A stretch of DNA of 64,000 nucleotides from Bacillus luti (GTDB lineage: Bacteria; Bacillota; Bacilli; Bacillales; Bacillaceae_G). The notes below the pieces were generated by a model, which was given only the letters and a program-made list of their open reading frames with translations, was not told where the DNA came from and did not search any database. A program made the position numbers and the translations under genes. Below are positions 34,884 through 43,753 of the stretch, in pieces. The stretch's first letter is position 1. Each line of letters opens with the position of its first letter. The DNA lies in contig NZ_MACI01000024.1 of NCBI RefSeq assembly GCF_001884105.1, positions 39,467 through 103,466 of the forward strand, read 5' to 3'.

Positions 34884-36515
34884 TTATAAAAATGGACGAA
34901 ATAGTCCTTTTATTGTTTGTGATAAATTTTTATAGGCTGATGAACCATGAAACTCAAGATCGAAATTAACTTCTTCAAGCCAATGTGAATCAAATGCCCC
35001 CGCTTCAATATACGGTTCAATATCGTTTCTTCCCGTTGGATTGAAATGGAATACATCTACTCCAATTTGGTTTAAAAATAGTAATAAAACAGCATCAGAA
35101 CGAGTTAATTCTCCACTCTTCTCATTATTAAATATAACAATTTTCGGTACATCTTGTGAATAATCAAATTTCTCAAGATGTTCTAGAATATTCGGTGGTA
35201 TTTGAGAAAGTTGCGCGAAAACATATAGCGCTACATCTTGTTTCGTCTCTTTTGCAATTGGTTTGCACATTTCACTTTCACACGTATGAATAATCGCTTC
35301 TGCAATACCATGTTGTAATCCTTCTGGCAATCGTTTATGCGGCCACCAATGACTGTTCATAATTAAATCTGGATGTAATTTCCCCCCGCGGTCTAATGCA
35401 TCTCGATAATGATATTGGAAATTCGCTTTTTGTTCTTTCGTAAACGGGAATGTATTGATTAATAAACTATTATCAAATGATGTAACAGCTTTTAATCGTT
35501 GAAAATATTCTTTATCATTTTTTGACACACCTGATATTTTTGCAAATAAAGAAGGGATATAAATATGTTTATTTTCAACAAAGAATGTCGGGCGTACAAA
35601 TGCCTTTTCTTTCGTAATTAAAAAGAGTTCATCGTATGTTGTTTTTAATGTACGCGCTACAGGTGTATATGAACGGAATTGCCACGGTTTGTATAATAGT
35701 GAATTATCATGGTGAAGCACTTGCTCAATTTCCTTTGAAGCTTGATACGCTACCGTTGCGACACGTTCACGACGGCGGTCGGGAAATGGTTCCAATGAAA
35801 TACGACTTTGGTGCGATACGACAAAAGTTCTGCCGTCCTCATCCACATTCTCAAAGCCATCTTTTCCTTCTGGATGATAATAAAGTACATCGCAACCGAG
35901 CATAATAAGAAAATATAAGAAATATATACGACTCTCTGTCGCATCACCATACCAAACGATACGCGGCATTTGTTTCTTATAATTGATCGTAGAGAACCAC
36001 TTCGCTACGTAATTTTCGCTTAATTTAATCATATCGATTAAGAAACGACGGAAACCTTCTGTCTTTAAAGATTGATTATGTTGTTTCTCATATAATTTCA
36101 ATACAGAAATAAACGTCGTATGTATATAATGCTGTAAATCAGGGTTATCTACTTTCGGTAAAAGTTGTTTCCCTGATAAGTGTGCAACTAACCTATTTAC
36201 TGTCAGACCATTTGGTGCTTCTTGATGTAATCCAAACACTTCTTGAATATGACGAAGCTTTTCCGAATCAATCACTTTGTTTAAATTTTGTTCGTGTAAA
36301 ACTTCGATTCCTTTCGCTTCACTATAATCAAACAGTTCATTAAAATATTCATCTACATCATTAGGAACACCAAGGATTCGACTTGCTATATAACTAAATT
36401 TCATCTCATTCTCTGTCAGCTCATATTGTGGGCGTTTTTCTAAAAGTGTTTCAAATTGCTTTAAATCTGATTCATCTTTTAATGCATATGGTTGAAGTGT
36501 AAAACGTGAAAACAC
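34884..36515 (-). CDS. yceG: YceG family protein
   Basis: A 543-residue soluble protein of the YceG family (unrelated to the E. coli MltG once called YceG). No catalytic motif is obvious; blocks such as PRIVWYGDATESRIYFLYFL, LLINTFPFTKEQKANFQYHY and VLLLFLNQIGVDVFHFNPTG suggest alternating alpha/beta folds, possibly glycosyltransferase-like. It heads the yceG-yceH unit, separated from yceC-F by a terminator. Stress role by context only. Confidence 0.87.
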   Translation of the reverse strand: MFSRFTLQPYALKDESDLKQFETLLEKRPQYELTENEMKFSYIASRILGVPNDVDEYFNELFDYSEAKGIEVLHEQNLNKVIDSEKLRHIQEVFGLHQEAPNGLTVNRLVAHLSGKQLLPKVDNPDLQHYIHTTFISVLKLYEKQHNQSLKTEGFRRFLIDMIKLSENYVAKWFSTINYKKQMPRIVWYGDATESRIYFLYFLIMLGCDVLYYHPEGKDGFENVDEDGRTFVVSHQSRISLEPFPDRRRERVATVAYQASKEIEQVLHHDNSLLYKPWQFRSYTPVARTLKTTYDELFLITKEKAFVRPTFFVENKHIYIPSLFAKISGVSKNDKEYFQRLKAVTSFDNSLLINTFPFTKEQKANFQYHYRDALDRGGKLHPDLIMNSHWWPHKRLPEGLQHGIAEAIIHTCESEMCKPIAKETKQDVALYVFAQLSQIPPNILEHLEKFDYSQDVPKIVIFNNEKSGELTRSDAVLLLFLNQIGVDVFHFNPTGRNDIEPYIEAGAFDSHWLEEVNFDLEFHGSSAYKNLSQTIKGLFRPFL

Positions 36516-36585
36516 AACAGTTCACCTCCAAAAACATTTACGTTTTTTCTAAGTCCTTCTTCTATTATAAACTATTTTTGGTTAT

Positions 36586-36621
36586 AAAAAATGGGCGCTC
36601 GTAAAACGAGCAAACCCATTT
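36586..36621 (-). terminator. Terminator of yceF
   Basis: On the minus strand AAATGGG..GCTCGT pairs with ACGAGC.CCCATTT, followed by T-run; it separates yceC-F from yceG-H. Confidence 0.85.
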
Positions 36622-36624
36622 CAA

Positions 36625-37416
36625 TTATTTATGATTATTTTTAGTAGCTGCAACTTCTTCTTTAGCTTGTCCAGAATTCTTCATGTAGTGAAGTATAAAT
36701 GTTGCTCCAAAGGCTACAACTAAAATGATAAAGAATACTGCATGACTTATTTCAATATGAACAACAGACAGTAACATTTTTGCTGCAATAATTAAGATTA
36801 AAATATATGCTGTCGTTTCCAGTTCTGGAATACGCTCTAACAATTTTAAGAATACACCAGCGATACCGCGCATCATTAAAATACCGAGCATTCCACCTAA
36901 TAATAGAATCCAAACTTCATTTGATACACCAAATGCAGCAAGTACGCTATCTACAGAGAACGCGATATCCATTAATTCAACCATCGCAACTGTTCCCCAG
37001 AAGACACCAAACATTCTGAAGAGAATACTATTTTGGTTCATACCATGTGCTTCCTCTTCTTCTGCATTACCTTTTCTTTTATCAATGAAGTATTTAACTG
37101 AAAGCCAAGCTAAGTAAAGTGCACCTAACACTTTTACCCATGCTAATTTAATTAAGAACATCCCAATTCCAATCGCAATAAATCGGAATACATAAGCTCC
37201 AATAAGTCCATAGAATAATGCTTTTTTACGTTTTTCTTCTGGAAGGTGTTTTACCATTACCGCTAATACAAGTGCGTTATCAGCTGATAACAACCCTTCA
37301 AGTACAACAAGTGTACCGATTAATCCCCAAGATACTGGATCTTGCAACACTTTAATCCACATGTCCAAGTCGAAAAACTGAGCATACGTATCAAGGATTC
37401 CTTGCAAAATACTCAT
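36625..37416 (-). CDS. yceF: TerC family membrane protein YceF (manganese export type)
   Basis: A 263-residue polytopic TerC protein. The family Asp/Glu motifs are visible: EGLLSADNALVLAVM in the first half and ELMDIAFSVDSVLAAFG in the second. The B. subtilis homologue (YceF/MeeF) exports Mn2+ and helps metalate secreted enzymes; the same is likely here. It has about seven segments and a charged, Lys-rich tail. It lies downstream of yceE after a terminator hairpin. Confidence 0.9.
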   Translation of the reverse strand: MSILQGILDTYAQFFDLDMWIKVLQDPVSWGLIGTLVVLEGLLSADNALVLAVMVKHLPEEKRKKALFYGLIGAYVFRFIAIGIGMFLIKLAWVKVLGALYLAWLSVKYFIDKRKGNAEEEEAHGMNQNSILFRMFGVFWGTVAMVELMDIAFSVDSVLAAFGVSNEVWILLLGGMLGILMMRGIAGVFLKLLERIPELETTAYILILIIAAKMLLSVVHIEISHAVFFIILVVAFGATFILHYMKNSGQAKEEVAATKNNHK

Positions 37417-37461
37417 CTTACCTTTATCCCCTATTCTTTGCTAGATTTATAGAAAGGTCAA

Positions 37462-37494
37462 AAAAAGGAAACGAATATCGTTTCCTTTCTATGC
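37462..37494 (-). terminator. Terminator-like hairpin after yceE
   Basis: AAAGGAAACGA/TCGTTTCCTTT with a short loop is followed on the minus strand by T residues; it lies between yceE and yceF and may only partly terminate. Confidence 0.8.
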
Positions 37495-38067
37495 ATCCAA
37501 GCCATACGCTCTTACAAGCGCACCTAAGCCACCTTGGAATCCACTTCCTACTGCATTAAACTTCCACTGTCCATTATGACGGTATAATTCACAAAAGACA
37601 ACTGCTGTTTCAATGGAGAAATCTTCCCCTAAATCAAAACGAAGAACTTCTTCGTTTGTTTCTTCATTTGCTAAACGAACGAATGCGTTTCCGACTTGTC
37701 CAAAGTTTTGATTACGGCCTTCTCCATCATAAATTGTAACTGTAATAGCAATTTTATGAACATCTGCTGGAACCTTTTTCAAATCTACAACAAGTTGTTC
37801 ATCATCCCCGTCGCCTTCACCTGTACGGTTATCCCCTGTATGTAAAACAGATCCACAAGGAGACTGTAAATTGTTATAGAAGATAAAATCAGTTTCCTTC
37901 GTACATTTTCCGTTCACATCCAATAAAAAAGCAGATGCATCTAAATCAAAATCTGATCCACCGTCATAAGATTTAATATCCCACCCAAGACCAATTACTG
38001 CTTTTGTTAAACCAGGGCTTGTCTTACCTAAATCAATCTTCTGTCCTTTTTGCAATTGAATTACCAT
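37489..38067 (-). CDS. yceE: TerD family protein YceE
   Basis: 192 residues of the TerD/cAMP-binding-protein-derived beta-sandwich. Calcium-binding Asp-rich motifs are intact (YDGGSDFDLDASAFLLD, then GDNRTGEGDGDDEQ). The C-terminus [14 protein letters not shown] matches its neighbours, so yceC, yceD and yceE are paralogues in tandem. Members bind Ca2+ and act in envelope/oxidative stress and tellurite resistance. Start at 38067 behind agaggtg. Confidence 0.92.
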   Translation of the reverse strand: MVIQLQKGQKIDLGKTSPGLTKAVIGLGWDIKSYDGGSDFDLDASAFLLDVNGKCTKETDFIFYNNLQSPCGSVLHTGDNRTGEGDGDDEQLVVDLKKVPADVHKIAITVTIYDGEGRNQNFGQVGNAFVRLANEETNEEVLRFDLGEDFSIETAVVFCELYRHNGQWKFNAVGSGFQGGLGALVRAYGLDA

Positions 38068-38100
38068 TTATATTCACCTCTATATTTTAATATTTAAAAA

Positions 38101-38220
38101 TATATCCATCAGTAAACATCTGTTTCACCGATGGATATATAAAGTGAAACTTTAATCAGTGGGGGTTTTCTTCATCCCCACTGATTATTAGCCTTCACCA
38201 ATCAGGCTTTTACGGGCAAA
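38101..38220 (+). repeat. Hairpin plus dispersed intergenic repeat, copy D
   Basis: TATATCCATC (38101-38110) pairs with GATGGATATA (38130-38139), and the repeat begins directly at ATAAAGTGAAACTTTAATCA. Inside it, AATCAGTGGGG pairs with CCCCACTGATT, then TAGCC and GGCT flank a second small stem. This is one of the two best preserved copies. It lies between yceD and yceE and may affect read-through. Confidence 0.8.
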
Positions 38221-38224
38221 TCTA

Positions 38225-38809
38225 TTACTCTACATCTAAACCGAAATTATTACATAGAGACGCTAATCCACCTTGGAATCCACTTCCGATTGCATTGAAC
38301 TTCCAGTCACCTGCATGACGGTATAATTCACCTACTACAACAGCTGTTTCAATAGAGAAATCTTCTCCTAAATCATAACGAATTAATTCTGCATTCTTTT
38401 CTTCATCTAAAATACGTACGAAAGAGTTAGAAACTTGTCCGAAGTTTTGGCTACGTCCTTCTCCATCATAAATTGTAATTGTGAAGCAAATACGTTCGAT
38501 ATGTGCAGGTACATTTTTTAAATCTACTTTAATCGCTTCGTCATCACCTTCACCGTCACCAGTTCGGTTATCTCCTAAATGCTCTACAGCACCATTCGCA
38601 CCTTTAGGGTTATTATAGAAAACGAAATCCTCTGCACCTGAAACTTTACCGTTAGCACCTACTAAGAAAATACTAACATCTAAATCGAAATCGTTTTGTC
38701 CGTCATAACGATTCGTATCCCAACCAAGTCCTACAAGAACTTTTGAAAGACCTGGATTCGTTTTTGTTAAGTCTACCTTTTGCCCTTTTTTCAATGAAAT
38801 TGATGCCAT
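38225..38809 (-). CDS. yceD: TerD family protein YceD
   Basis: 194-residue TerD paralogue with intact Asp-rich calcium sites ([31 protein letters not shown]) and [14 protein letters not shown] near the end. The ATG at 38809 is chosen because ggaggaat precedes it; a TTG two codons earlier is possible. Second gene of the yceC-led unit, 23 bp after yceC. Role in stress protection by family. Confidence 0.92.
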   Translation of the reverse strand: MASISLKKGQKVDLTKTNPGLSKVLVGLGWDTNRYDGQNDFDLDVSIFLVGANGKVSGAEDFVFYNNPKGANGAVEHLGDNRTGDGEGDDEAIKVDLKNVPAHIERICFTITIYDGEGRSQNFGQVSNSFVRILDEEKNAELIRYDLGEDFSIETAVVVGELYRHAGDWKFNAIGSGFQGGLASLCNNFGLDVE

Positions 38810-38832
38810 ATTCAATTCCTCCTCGGTTTATT

Positions 38833-39429
38833 TTATTGATAACGTGATACAATCTCACTTAAGTTTTTATCTTGTGTGCCTTCTCCAACAGCTGAAAACT
38901 TCCATTCACTTCCATGGCGATACATTTCACCTGCGATTAGAGTCGTTTTGCCAGCATAATTATCCGATAAATTATAGCGTGCTAATTCTTCACCAGTTTG
39001 CGGGTTTTGAATACGAATATATGCATTACGAATCATCCCGAAATCTTGACGACGATTTACACAATCATAAATATTTACAACGAATACTAAACGATTAATA
39101 CGGCTCGGAACTTTATGTAATTCTACGAAAATTGTTTCGTCATCACCAGCGCCTTCACCTGTTAAATTATCTCCTGAATGAATAATACTACCACAAGTAG
39201 AAAGTTTGTTTCCGAAGTAAACTAAATCATTTTTATTTAAAAAACGATCCCCTTCTAACATAACAACAGATGCATCACAATCTACATTTGGTTTACTTCC
39301 AAATAATGAAGACAGAAATCCACCTGATTGCCCAATTGGATCCCAGCCTAAGCCAACCTGTAGTTTTGCTACTTTTGGTTGTCCTTTCGTTAAATCGATC
39401 TTTTGACCTTTTTCTAAAATAATAGGCAT
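38833..39429 (-). CDS. yceC: TerD family protein YceC
   Basis: 198-residue TerD relative, the most divergent of the three: an insertion (QSGGFLSSLFGSKPNVDCDA) replaces the usual YDGGxDFDLDA, so the first calcium site is altered, while GDNLTGEGAGDDET is kept. First gene of the cluster, with a palindrome in its leader. In B. subtilis this operon answers to SigB and extracytoplasmic sigma factors. Start at 39429 has aaagggaga upstream. Confidence 0.9.
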   Translation of the reverse strand: MPIILEKGQKIDLTKGQPKVAKLQVGLGWDPIGQSGGFLSSLFGSKPNVDCDASVVMLEGDRFLNKNDLVYFGNKLSTCGSIIHSGDNLTGEGAGDDETIFVELHKVPSRINRLVFVVNIYDCVNRRQDFGMIRNAYIRIQNPQTGEELARYNLSDNYAGKTTLIAGEMYRHGSEWKFSAVGEGTQDKNLSEIVSRYQ

Positions 39430-39453
39430 GAAGTTTCTCCCTTTCTACAAAGC

Positions 39454-39472
39454 ATTTTCCGAATCGGAAAAT
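39454..39472. promoter_or_regulatory. 19-bp palindrome in the yceC leader
   Basis: ATTTTCCGA-A-TCGGAAAAT has perfect 9-bp arms about 25 bp upstream of the yceC start and downstream of a -10-like TACAAT (minus strand, near 39494). It could be an operator or a leader hairpin near the ribosome-binding site. Confidence 0.5.
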
Positions 39473-39557
39473 ATTGTATTCTTCTCTTATATTGTAGCAT
39501 TATTTACCTAGTGAGAAAAAGGATAAATTCTCAGTTATATGAAAACATTCATATAAC

Positions 39558-40436
39558 TTACTTATGCTGATGTAAGAAGTGGTAAATAGCACCAATCATT
39601 CCTGCGCAATTACCGTTTTGTGCCAGTTCAATCTCACAATTACTGTAAATCTCTTTGTTTAAATATTTTTCTACCTCTTCTTTTACTTCTTTTAAGAACT
39701 GATTTCCTCTATCAGTAATTCCCCCACCTATAACAATCATTTCTGGATTAAAAATATACGCAAGGTTACTAATTCCAATCGCTAAATGTTTAAAGAAAAC
39801 CTCAACTGCTTTCGTAACCTCTCTATCTCCTTTATCATACAACTCAAAAATCGTTTTCCCATCCCACTCACCTTCACCTTTATATTTCCTTACAAGACAA
39901 ATTAACCCTGAAATAGAAGCAACCTCTTCAAAAGTTTTTCCTTCTATTAACATATTCCCCCATTCACCAGCACTAAACGAATGCCCTCTATATAACTCTC
40001 CATCTATAAAAATTGCGCCTCCAATCCCCGTTCCGAGGGTAAGCATAATAAAGTTTCTTTTATCTCTTCCAACACCATTCCACTTTTCTCCGAATGCTGC
40101 ACAATTCACATCATTGTCAATGGATACAGGAACTTTTAATACCTCTTGCAATCTATCAATAATAGGAATAGTAGCGTAGTTCGGAATATGATCCACCCCT
40201 CCCGTTACAACCCCTTTATAAATATTAATAATTCCCGCAGTACTAATACCAATTCCCGAAATCGTATGTTCATTTATTAATTTTTGGGATAAAAGGATGA
40301 GTTTTTGAACGATTTGTTCCCCGCCCAAATGAATTTCTGTTGGAGCTGTTTTATGCTTTAGTACTGTTCCTGCTTCTGAAACGATTCCATATTTAATTTG
40401 CGTACCACCAATATCAAATGCAATGTATTCTTTCAT
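39558..40436 (-). CDS. ROK family sugar kinase without zinc motif
   Basis: A 292-residue ROK kinase that phosphorylates a hexose or glucoside. ATP site FDIGGTQIKYGIV, catalytic Asp in DNDVNCAAFGE and phosphate site TLGTGIGGAIF are intact. The CxCGxxGCxE zinc motif of typical glucokinases is absent: the region after AGEWGNML has only one Cys. This resembles beta-glucoside kinase BglK-type members. It is monocistronic; no sugar transporter lies next to it, so the substrate is open. Confidence 0.82.
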   Translation of the reverse strand: MKEYIAFDIGGTQIKYGIVSEAGTVLKHKTAPTEIHLGGEQIVQKLILLSQKLINEHTISGIGISTAGIINIYKGVVTGGVDHIPNYATIPIIDRLQEVLKVPVSIDNDVNCAAFGEKWNGVGRDKRNFIMLTLGTGIGGAIFIDGELYRGHSFSAGEWGNMLIEGKTFEEVASISGLICLVRKYKGEGEWDGKTIFELYDKGDREVTKAVEVFFKHLAIGISNLAYIFNPEMIVIGGGITDRGNQFLKEVKEEVEKYLNKEIYSNCEIELAQNGNCAGMIGAIYHFLHQHK

Positions 40437-40494
40437 CTGCTGTCACTTCCTCTACTGTAATGAATGTAAAATTCTCACTGCTCTACTATTTATA

Positions 40495-40598
40495 CAGTGA
40501 AACTTTAATCAGTGGGTGTTTTGTTCATCCCCCACTGATTCTTAGCCTTCACCAATCAGGCTTTTACGGACACCCCGCCCGGCGAATAGCGGGGGAAA
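40495..40598 (+). repeat. Dispersed intergenic repeat, copy E, in a 305-bp gap
   Basis: AGTGAAACTTTAATCAGTGG, then CCCCACTGATTCTTAGCC and TTCACCAATCAGGCTTTTAC closely match copy D. A further short GC-rich hairpin (CCCGCCCGGCGAATAGCGGG) follows. The rest of 40437-40741 is A/T-rich and holds the promoter and the caggagga site of the LPNTA gene; I see no gene in it. Confidence 0.8.
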
Positions 40599-40741
40599 GA
40601 GTTTACACTAACTCTTTTCTCTCTTTAGAAATACACCACCTTTTTCTATATATAGTTTTTTTTGCATAAAACTCTTTTTCCTATGAAATATTACAAAGGG
40701 ATGTATTTTAGATGGAATATTAATTTTTCAGGAGGAAATCA

Positions 40742-41413
40742 ATGACGAAAATCTTCATTTTAGCATCAACTCTTTCTTTATCTTTTTTTAGTGGTTTAAA
40801 TATCGGTAATGCAGCAACAGAAAACTTCTCTCCAGTAACAAACGCGATTGTACAAAATAATAATCATTTCGCAGAAGATAACTCAAAAGATAATAATAAA
40901 CCACCAGGAAATGGTGGTTCTCAGGACGATAGTGGTTCTGGTGGCAATGGTTCCGGTGGTAGTGGTTCTGATGGCAGTGGTTCTGATGGCAGTGGCTCTG
41001 GCGGCAACGGCTCTGGTGGCAATGGTTCCGGTGGTAGTGGTTCTGATGGCAGTGGCTCTGGCGGCAACGGCTCTGGTGGCAATGGTTCCGGTGGTAGCGG
41101 TTCTGGCGGCAATGGTTCTGGCGGCAGTGGTTCTGGTGGCAACGGTTCCGGTGGTAGCGGTTCTGGCGGCAGCCGTATTAAAGGCGATAGCAGTTCTCAA
41201 GGTAGCGATGACTCTCAAGGTAGCCGTGTTAAAGGCGATAGCAGCTCTCAAGGCGGCAATGGTTCCCAAGATGGTAATGCAAAAGATAACGCGAAAAAAC
41301 AAGGCGATAAGTTACCTAATACTGCAACACATTATCCTGCATCTATTTTAATGGGACTTTCAACGTTCCTAATTGGTATGTTACTATTTATTCGCCGTAA
41401 AAATGCAAAATAA
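40742..41413 (+). CDS. Cell-wall-anchored protein with LPNTA sorting signal and Gly/Ser repeats
   Basis: A 223-residue surface protein. Signal peptide (about 1-24, cleavage near GNAA), short Asn-rich segment, then 16 pentapeptides of form GS(G/D)G(N/S) (about residues 65-144), a second imperfect repeat with KGDSSSQG, and a C-terminal sorting signal LPNTA at 191-195 followed by a hydrophobic stretch and RRKNAK. LPNTA rather than LPXTG is the motif used by the class D sortase (SrtC) of the B. anthracis/cereus group for BasH and BasI, proteins linked to sporulation; this one may be BasH-like. Start at 40742 has caggagga upstream. Confidence 0.85.
   Translation: MTKIFILASTLSLSFFSGLNIGNAATENFSPVTNAIVQNNNHFAEDNSKDNNKPPGNGGSQDDSGSGGNGSGGSGSDGSGSDGSGSGGNGSGGNGSGGSGSDGSGSGGNGSGGNGSGGSGSGGNGSGGSGSGGNGSGGSGSGGSRIKGDSSSQGSDDSQGSRVKGDSSSQGGNGSQDGNAKDNAKKQGDKLPNTATHYPASILMGLSTFLIGMLLFIRRKNAK
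40934..41173 (+). repeat. 15-bp tandem repeat (16 units) within the LPNTA gene
   Basis: Sixteen in-frame copies of a 15-bp unit encode GS(G/D)G(N/S). Bases 40981-41040 and 41041-41100 are an almost exact 60-bp duplication (one base different), which shows recent slippage. Length is likely variable between strains. Confidence 0.92.
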
Positions 41414-41460
41414 AAACACATCCCTCCATCTAAAAAATACATGAAACAAATTGTAAAACT

Positions 41461-41508
41461 AAAAAGGACTTTGGATTGCATTTTATTACGCAGCCCAAAG
41501 TCCTTTTT
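41461..41508. terminator. Bidirectional terminator between LPNTA gene and proS
   Basis: AAAAAGGACTTTGG and CCAAAGTCCTTTTT form a 14-bp stem with a 20-nt loop. Confidence 0.88.
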
Positions 41509-41527
41509 ATCATCTATCAACAAAGTA

Positions 41528-42958
41528 TTAATACGCTTTTCCCCAATACACCACTTGCTTAGCTTCTTTACCACAACAAATACATTCGTCAGCTAATTGC
41601 TCTTGCTCAAAAGGCATACAACGTGAAGATACTCCAACTTCTTCTTTTAGTTTCTCTTCACAAGCTAATTCTCCGCACCACATCGCCTTAATAAATCCTT
41701 GCTTTTCATCAGCTACTTTTTTCATCTCTTCGAAATTCGTCACACTATACGTATTCTCATCACGAAATACTTTTGCCTTATTAAATAAAGAATTATGAAT
41801 TTCTTCGAGTAATGATGGAATACGCTCTTCTAATTGATCCATTGATATAAATTCTTTTTCTTTCGTATCTCTTCTTACAAGTACGACTTGATTCTTTTCT
41901 ATATCCTTTGGACCAACTTCTAATCGAATTGGAATGCCCTTCATTTCATACTCATTAAATTTCCAACCAGGTGTTTTATTGCTAACATCTACTTTCACAC
42001 GTGCAACGTTTTGAATACGCCCTTGTAACTCTGTTGCCTTTTCTAACACACCTTCTTTATGCTGCGCAATCGGTACGATAACAACTTGTACTGGAGCGAC
42101 TTTTGGTGGCATTACAAGCCCATTATTATCACTATGAACCATAATAAGTCCACCTATCATTCTTGTTGATACACCCCAAGATGTTTGGTGTACATATTGC
42201 CACTTACCGTTACGATCTAAAAATTTAATATCAAATGCTTCAGAGAAATTCGTTCCAAAGTTATGAGATGTTCCTGTTTGAAGTGCTTTTCCATCATGCA
42301 TTAAACTTTCAATCGTATAAGTCGCCTTTGCACCCGCAAATTTTTCTTTGTCTGTTTTTTGCCCTTTAATTACTGGTATCGCTAAGTAGTCTTCACAGAA
42401 AGAAGCATATAGATTTAAAATATTTAACGTTTCAGCTTGAGATTCCTCTGCCGTTTCATGGATCGTATGACCCTCTTGCCATAAGAATTCAGTTGTACGA
42501 AGGAATGGTCTCGTTGTCTTTTCCCAACGAACTACTGAACACCACTGGTTATATAGCTTTGGCAAATCATTATAGGATTGCACAATTTTTGAAAAATGCT
42601 CACAGAATAAAGTTTCAGATGTAGGACGTACACAAAGTCGTTCCACTAACTTTTCATCCCCGCCATGTGTCACCCATGCTACTTCAGGAGCAAATCCTTC
42701 TACATGATCCTTCTCTTTTTGCAATAAACTCTCTGGGATAAACATTGGCATATACACGTTTTCATGACCAGTTGCTTTTAATTTCTCATCCATAACCTTT
42801 TGCATATTTTCCCATAAGGCATAACCGTACGGACGTAGAATCATACATCCTTTTACACTCGAATAATCAACAAGTTCTGCTTTTTTCACAATATCTGTGT
42901 ACCACTGCGCAAAGTCCTCTTCCATCTTCGTAATCGCTTGTACTTGTTCTTTTACCAT
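41528..42958 (-). CDS. proS: Prolyl-tRNA synthetase, archaeal/eukaryotic (type 3) form
   Basis: A 476-residue class II aminoacyl-tRNA synthetase charging tRNA-Pro. Motif 2 ([24 protein letters not shown]) and motif 3 ([17 protein letters not shown], final Arg in STRMIGG) are clear. The C-terminal domain has a four-cysteine zinc-like set ([14 protein letters not shown]), and there is no editing insertion, so this is the short eukaryote-like type. The B. cereus group has a second, bacterial-type ProS. ATG at 42958 follows gaaggagga. It is preceded by a proline T-box. Confidence 0.93.
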   Translation of the reverse strand: MVKEQVQAITKMEEDFAQWYTDIVKKAELVDYSSVKGCMILRPYGYALWENMQKVMDEKLKATGHENVYMPMFIPESLLQKEKDHVEGFAPEVAWVTHGGDEKLVERLCVRPTSETLFCEHFSKIVQSYNDLPKLYNQWCSVVRWEKTTRPFLRTTEFLWQEGHTIHETAEESQAETLNILNLYASFCEDYLAIPVIKGQKTDKEKFAGAKATYTIESLMHDGKALQTGTSHNFGTNFSEAFDIKFLDRNGKWQYVHQTSWGVSTRMIGGLIMVHSDNNGLVMPPKVAPVQVVIVPIAQHKEGVLEKATELQGRIQNVARVKVDVSNKTPGWKFNEYEMKGIPIRLEVGPKDIEKNQVVLVRRDTKEKEFISMDQLEERIPSLLEEIHNSLFNKAKVFRDENTYSVTNFEEMKKVADEKQGFIKAMWCGELACEEKLKEEVGVSSRCMPFEQEQLADECICCGKEAKQVVYWGKAY

Positions 42959-42977
42959 AGTCAGTCTTCCTCCTTCT

Positions 42978-43215
42978 AGAAAATACAAAAAAGCCCGCGT
43001 CCCTAAATAGGGACCGAGCTTTGCCGGCGTTACCACCCTGATTCATGCACAAAAATTGCGCATGCTCTCTTTTTGATAACGGGAAATTCCCGCTGCATAT
43101 GCAGAACTCAAAGGTAGGTTCCATATCGCCTTTTTAAGAATCTTTCAGCCTGACGGATTCTCTCTCTGCCAAAAAGGTTGAACATGTACTAGTCCTTTTT
43201 CATCGTTATAACGAA
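42978..43215 (-). ncRNA. T-box leader (proline) of proS with terminator
   Basis: The minus strand holds the T-box AGGGTGGTAACGCCGG (43024-43039) followed by a terminator stem (GGTCCCTA/TAGGGAC, 42990-43018) and a T-run. Stem I has the context GAA-CCT-ACC with the specifier CCT (43116-43118), a proline codon, followed by TTTGAGT, as in other T-boxes. Uncharged tRNA-Pro would stabilise the antiterminator and allow proS transcription. This explains the gap 42959-43305. Confidence 0.92.
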
Positions 43216-43305
43216 ATAAATTTGTTGAATATCATAATATAAATTTCACCACAAAACAAGAGTGAATTTTCTTATTTTTATATATTCTTTTCATTTTTTA
43301 CAGTT

Positions 43306-43599
43306 TTATACGTAGCTTTTCCGCGTAATTTTCACAAGTTGGTGTGCAATCATACCAATAAGTGTACCAAGTAGAATGAAGAAACCAATAAATCCATATC
43401 CCATTCCTTCCCATCCACCAATAACCATCATTGTAACGGGAAAGGATGCTAAGCACAGAAGTATTAAACTAAGTGCAAATATAATATCGAACTGCTTGTC
43501 TGGAAAGCGTTTCTTTAGTAAATACGAAATAGCAAATACAAGAATAATCGTAATTCCGCCAATGATGTAAAAGATACCAAATCCATCTAACCAATCCAT
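43306..43599 (-). CDS. YesK-like small membrane protein
   Basis: 97 residues with three membrane segments (about 6-25, 35-60, 68-90), short polar ends and a basic C-terminus (VKITRKSYV). It resembles YesK-family proteins of Bacillus, function unknown. The ATG at 43599 is preceded by aaggagga; the ATG 18 bases upstream overlaps that site. It is transcribed toward the proS leader. Confidence 0.65.
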   Translation of the reverse strand: MDWLDGFGIFYIIGGITIILVFAISYLLKKRFPDKQFDIIFALSLILLCLASFPVTMMVIGGWEGMGYGFIGFFILLGTLIGMIAHQLVKITRKSYV

Positions 43600-43753
43600 G
43601 TTGTTTCCTCCTTCCATAGATTCCCTTATACTTGATTATATGTTTAATTTTTCTGAAAATAAATAATAAATTTTATTCGAAAATATATTTTTATTACTAG
43701 GTATTAATAGTAATATATAGTAATAGGTTTTATATAATTAGGAGGATTACTTT

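Noticed and set aside
40921-41142. Minus-strand ORF coding for PPEPL repeats
   Set aside because: It is the antisense of the Gly/Ser repeat of the LPNTA gene; no ribosome-binding site and it exists only because the repeat is open in several frames.
40934-41173. Possible CRISPR-like array
   Set aside because: The 15-bp units are contiguous with no spacers and keep one protein frame; it is a coding tandem repeat.
42867-43124. ORF overlapping the proS leader
   Set aside because: It covers the T-box and the proS start in another frame; the RNA structure explains the sequence.
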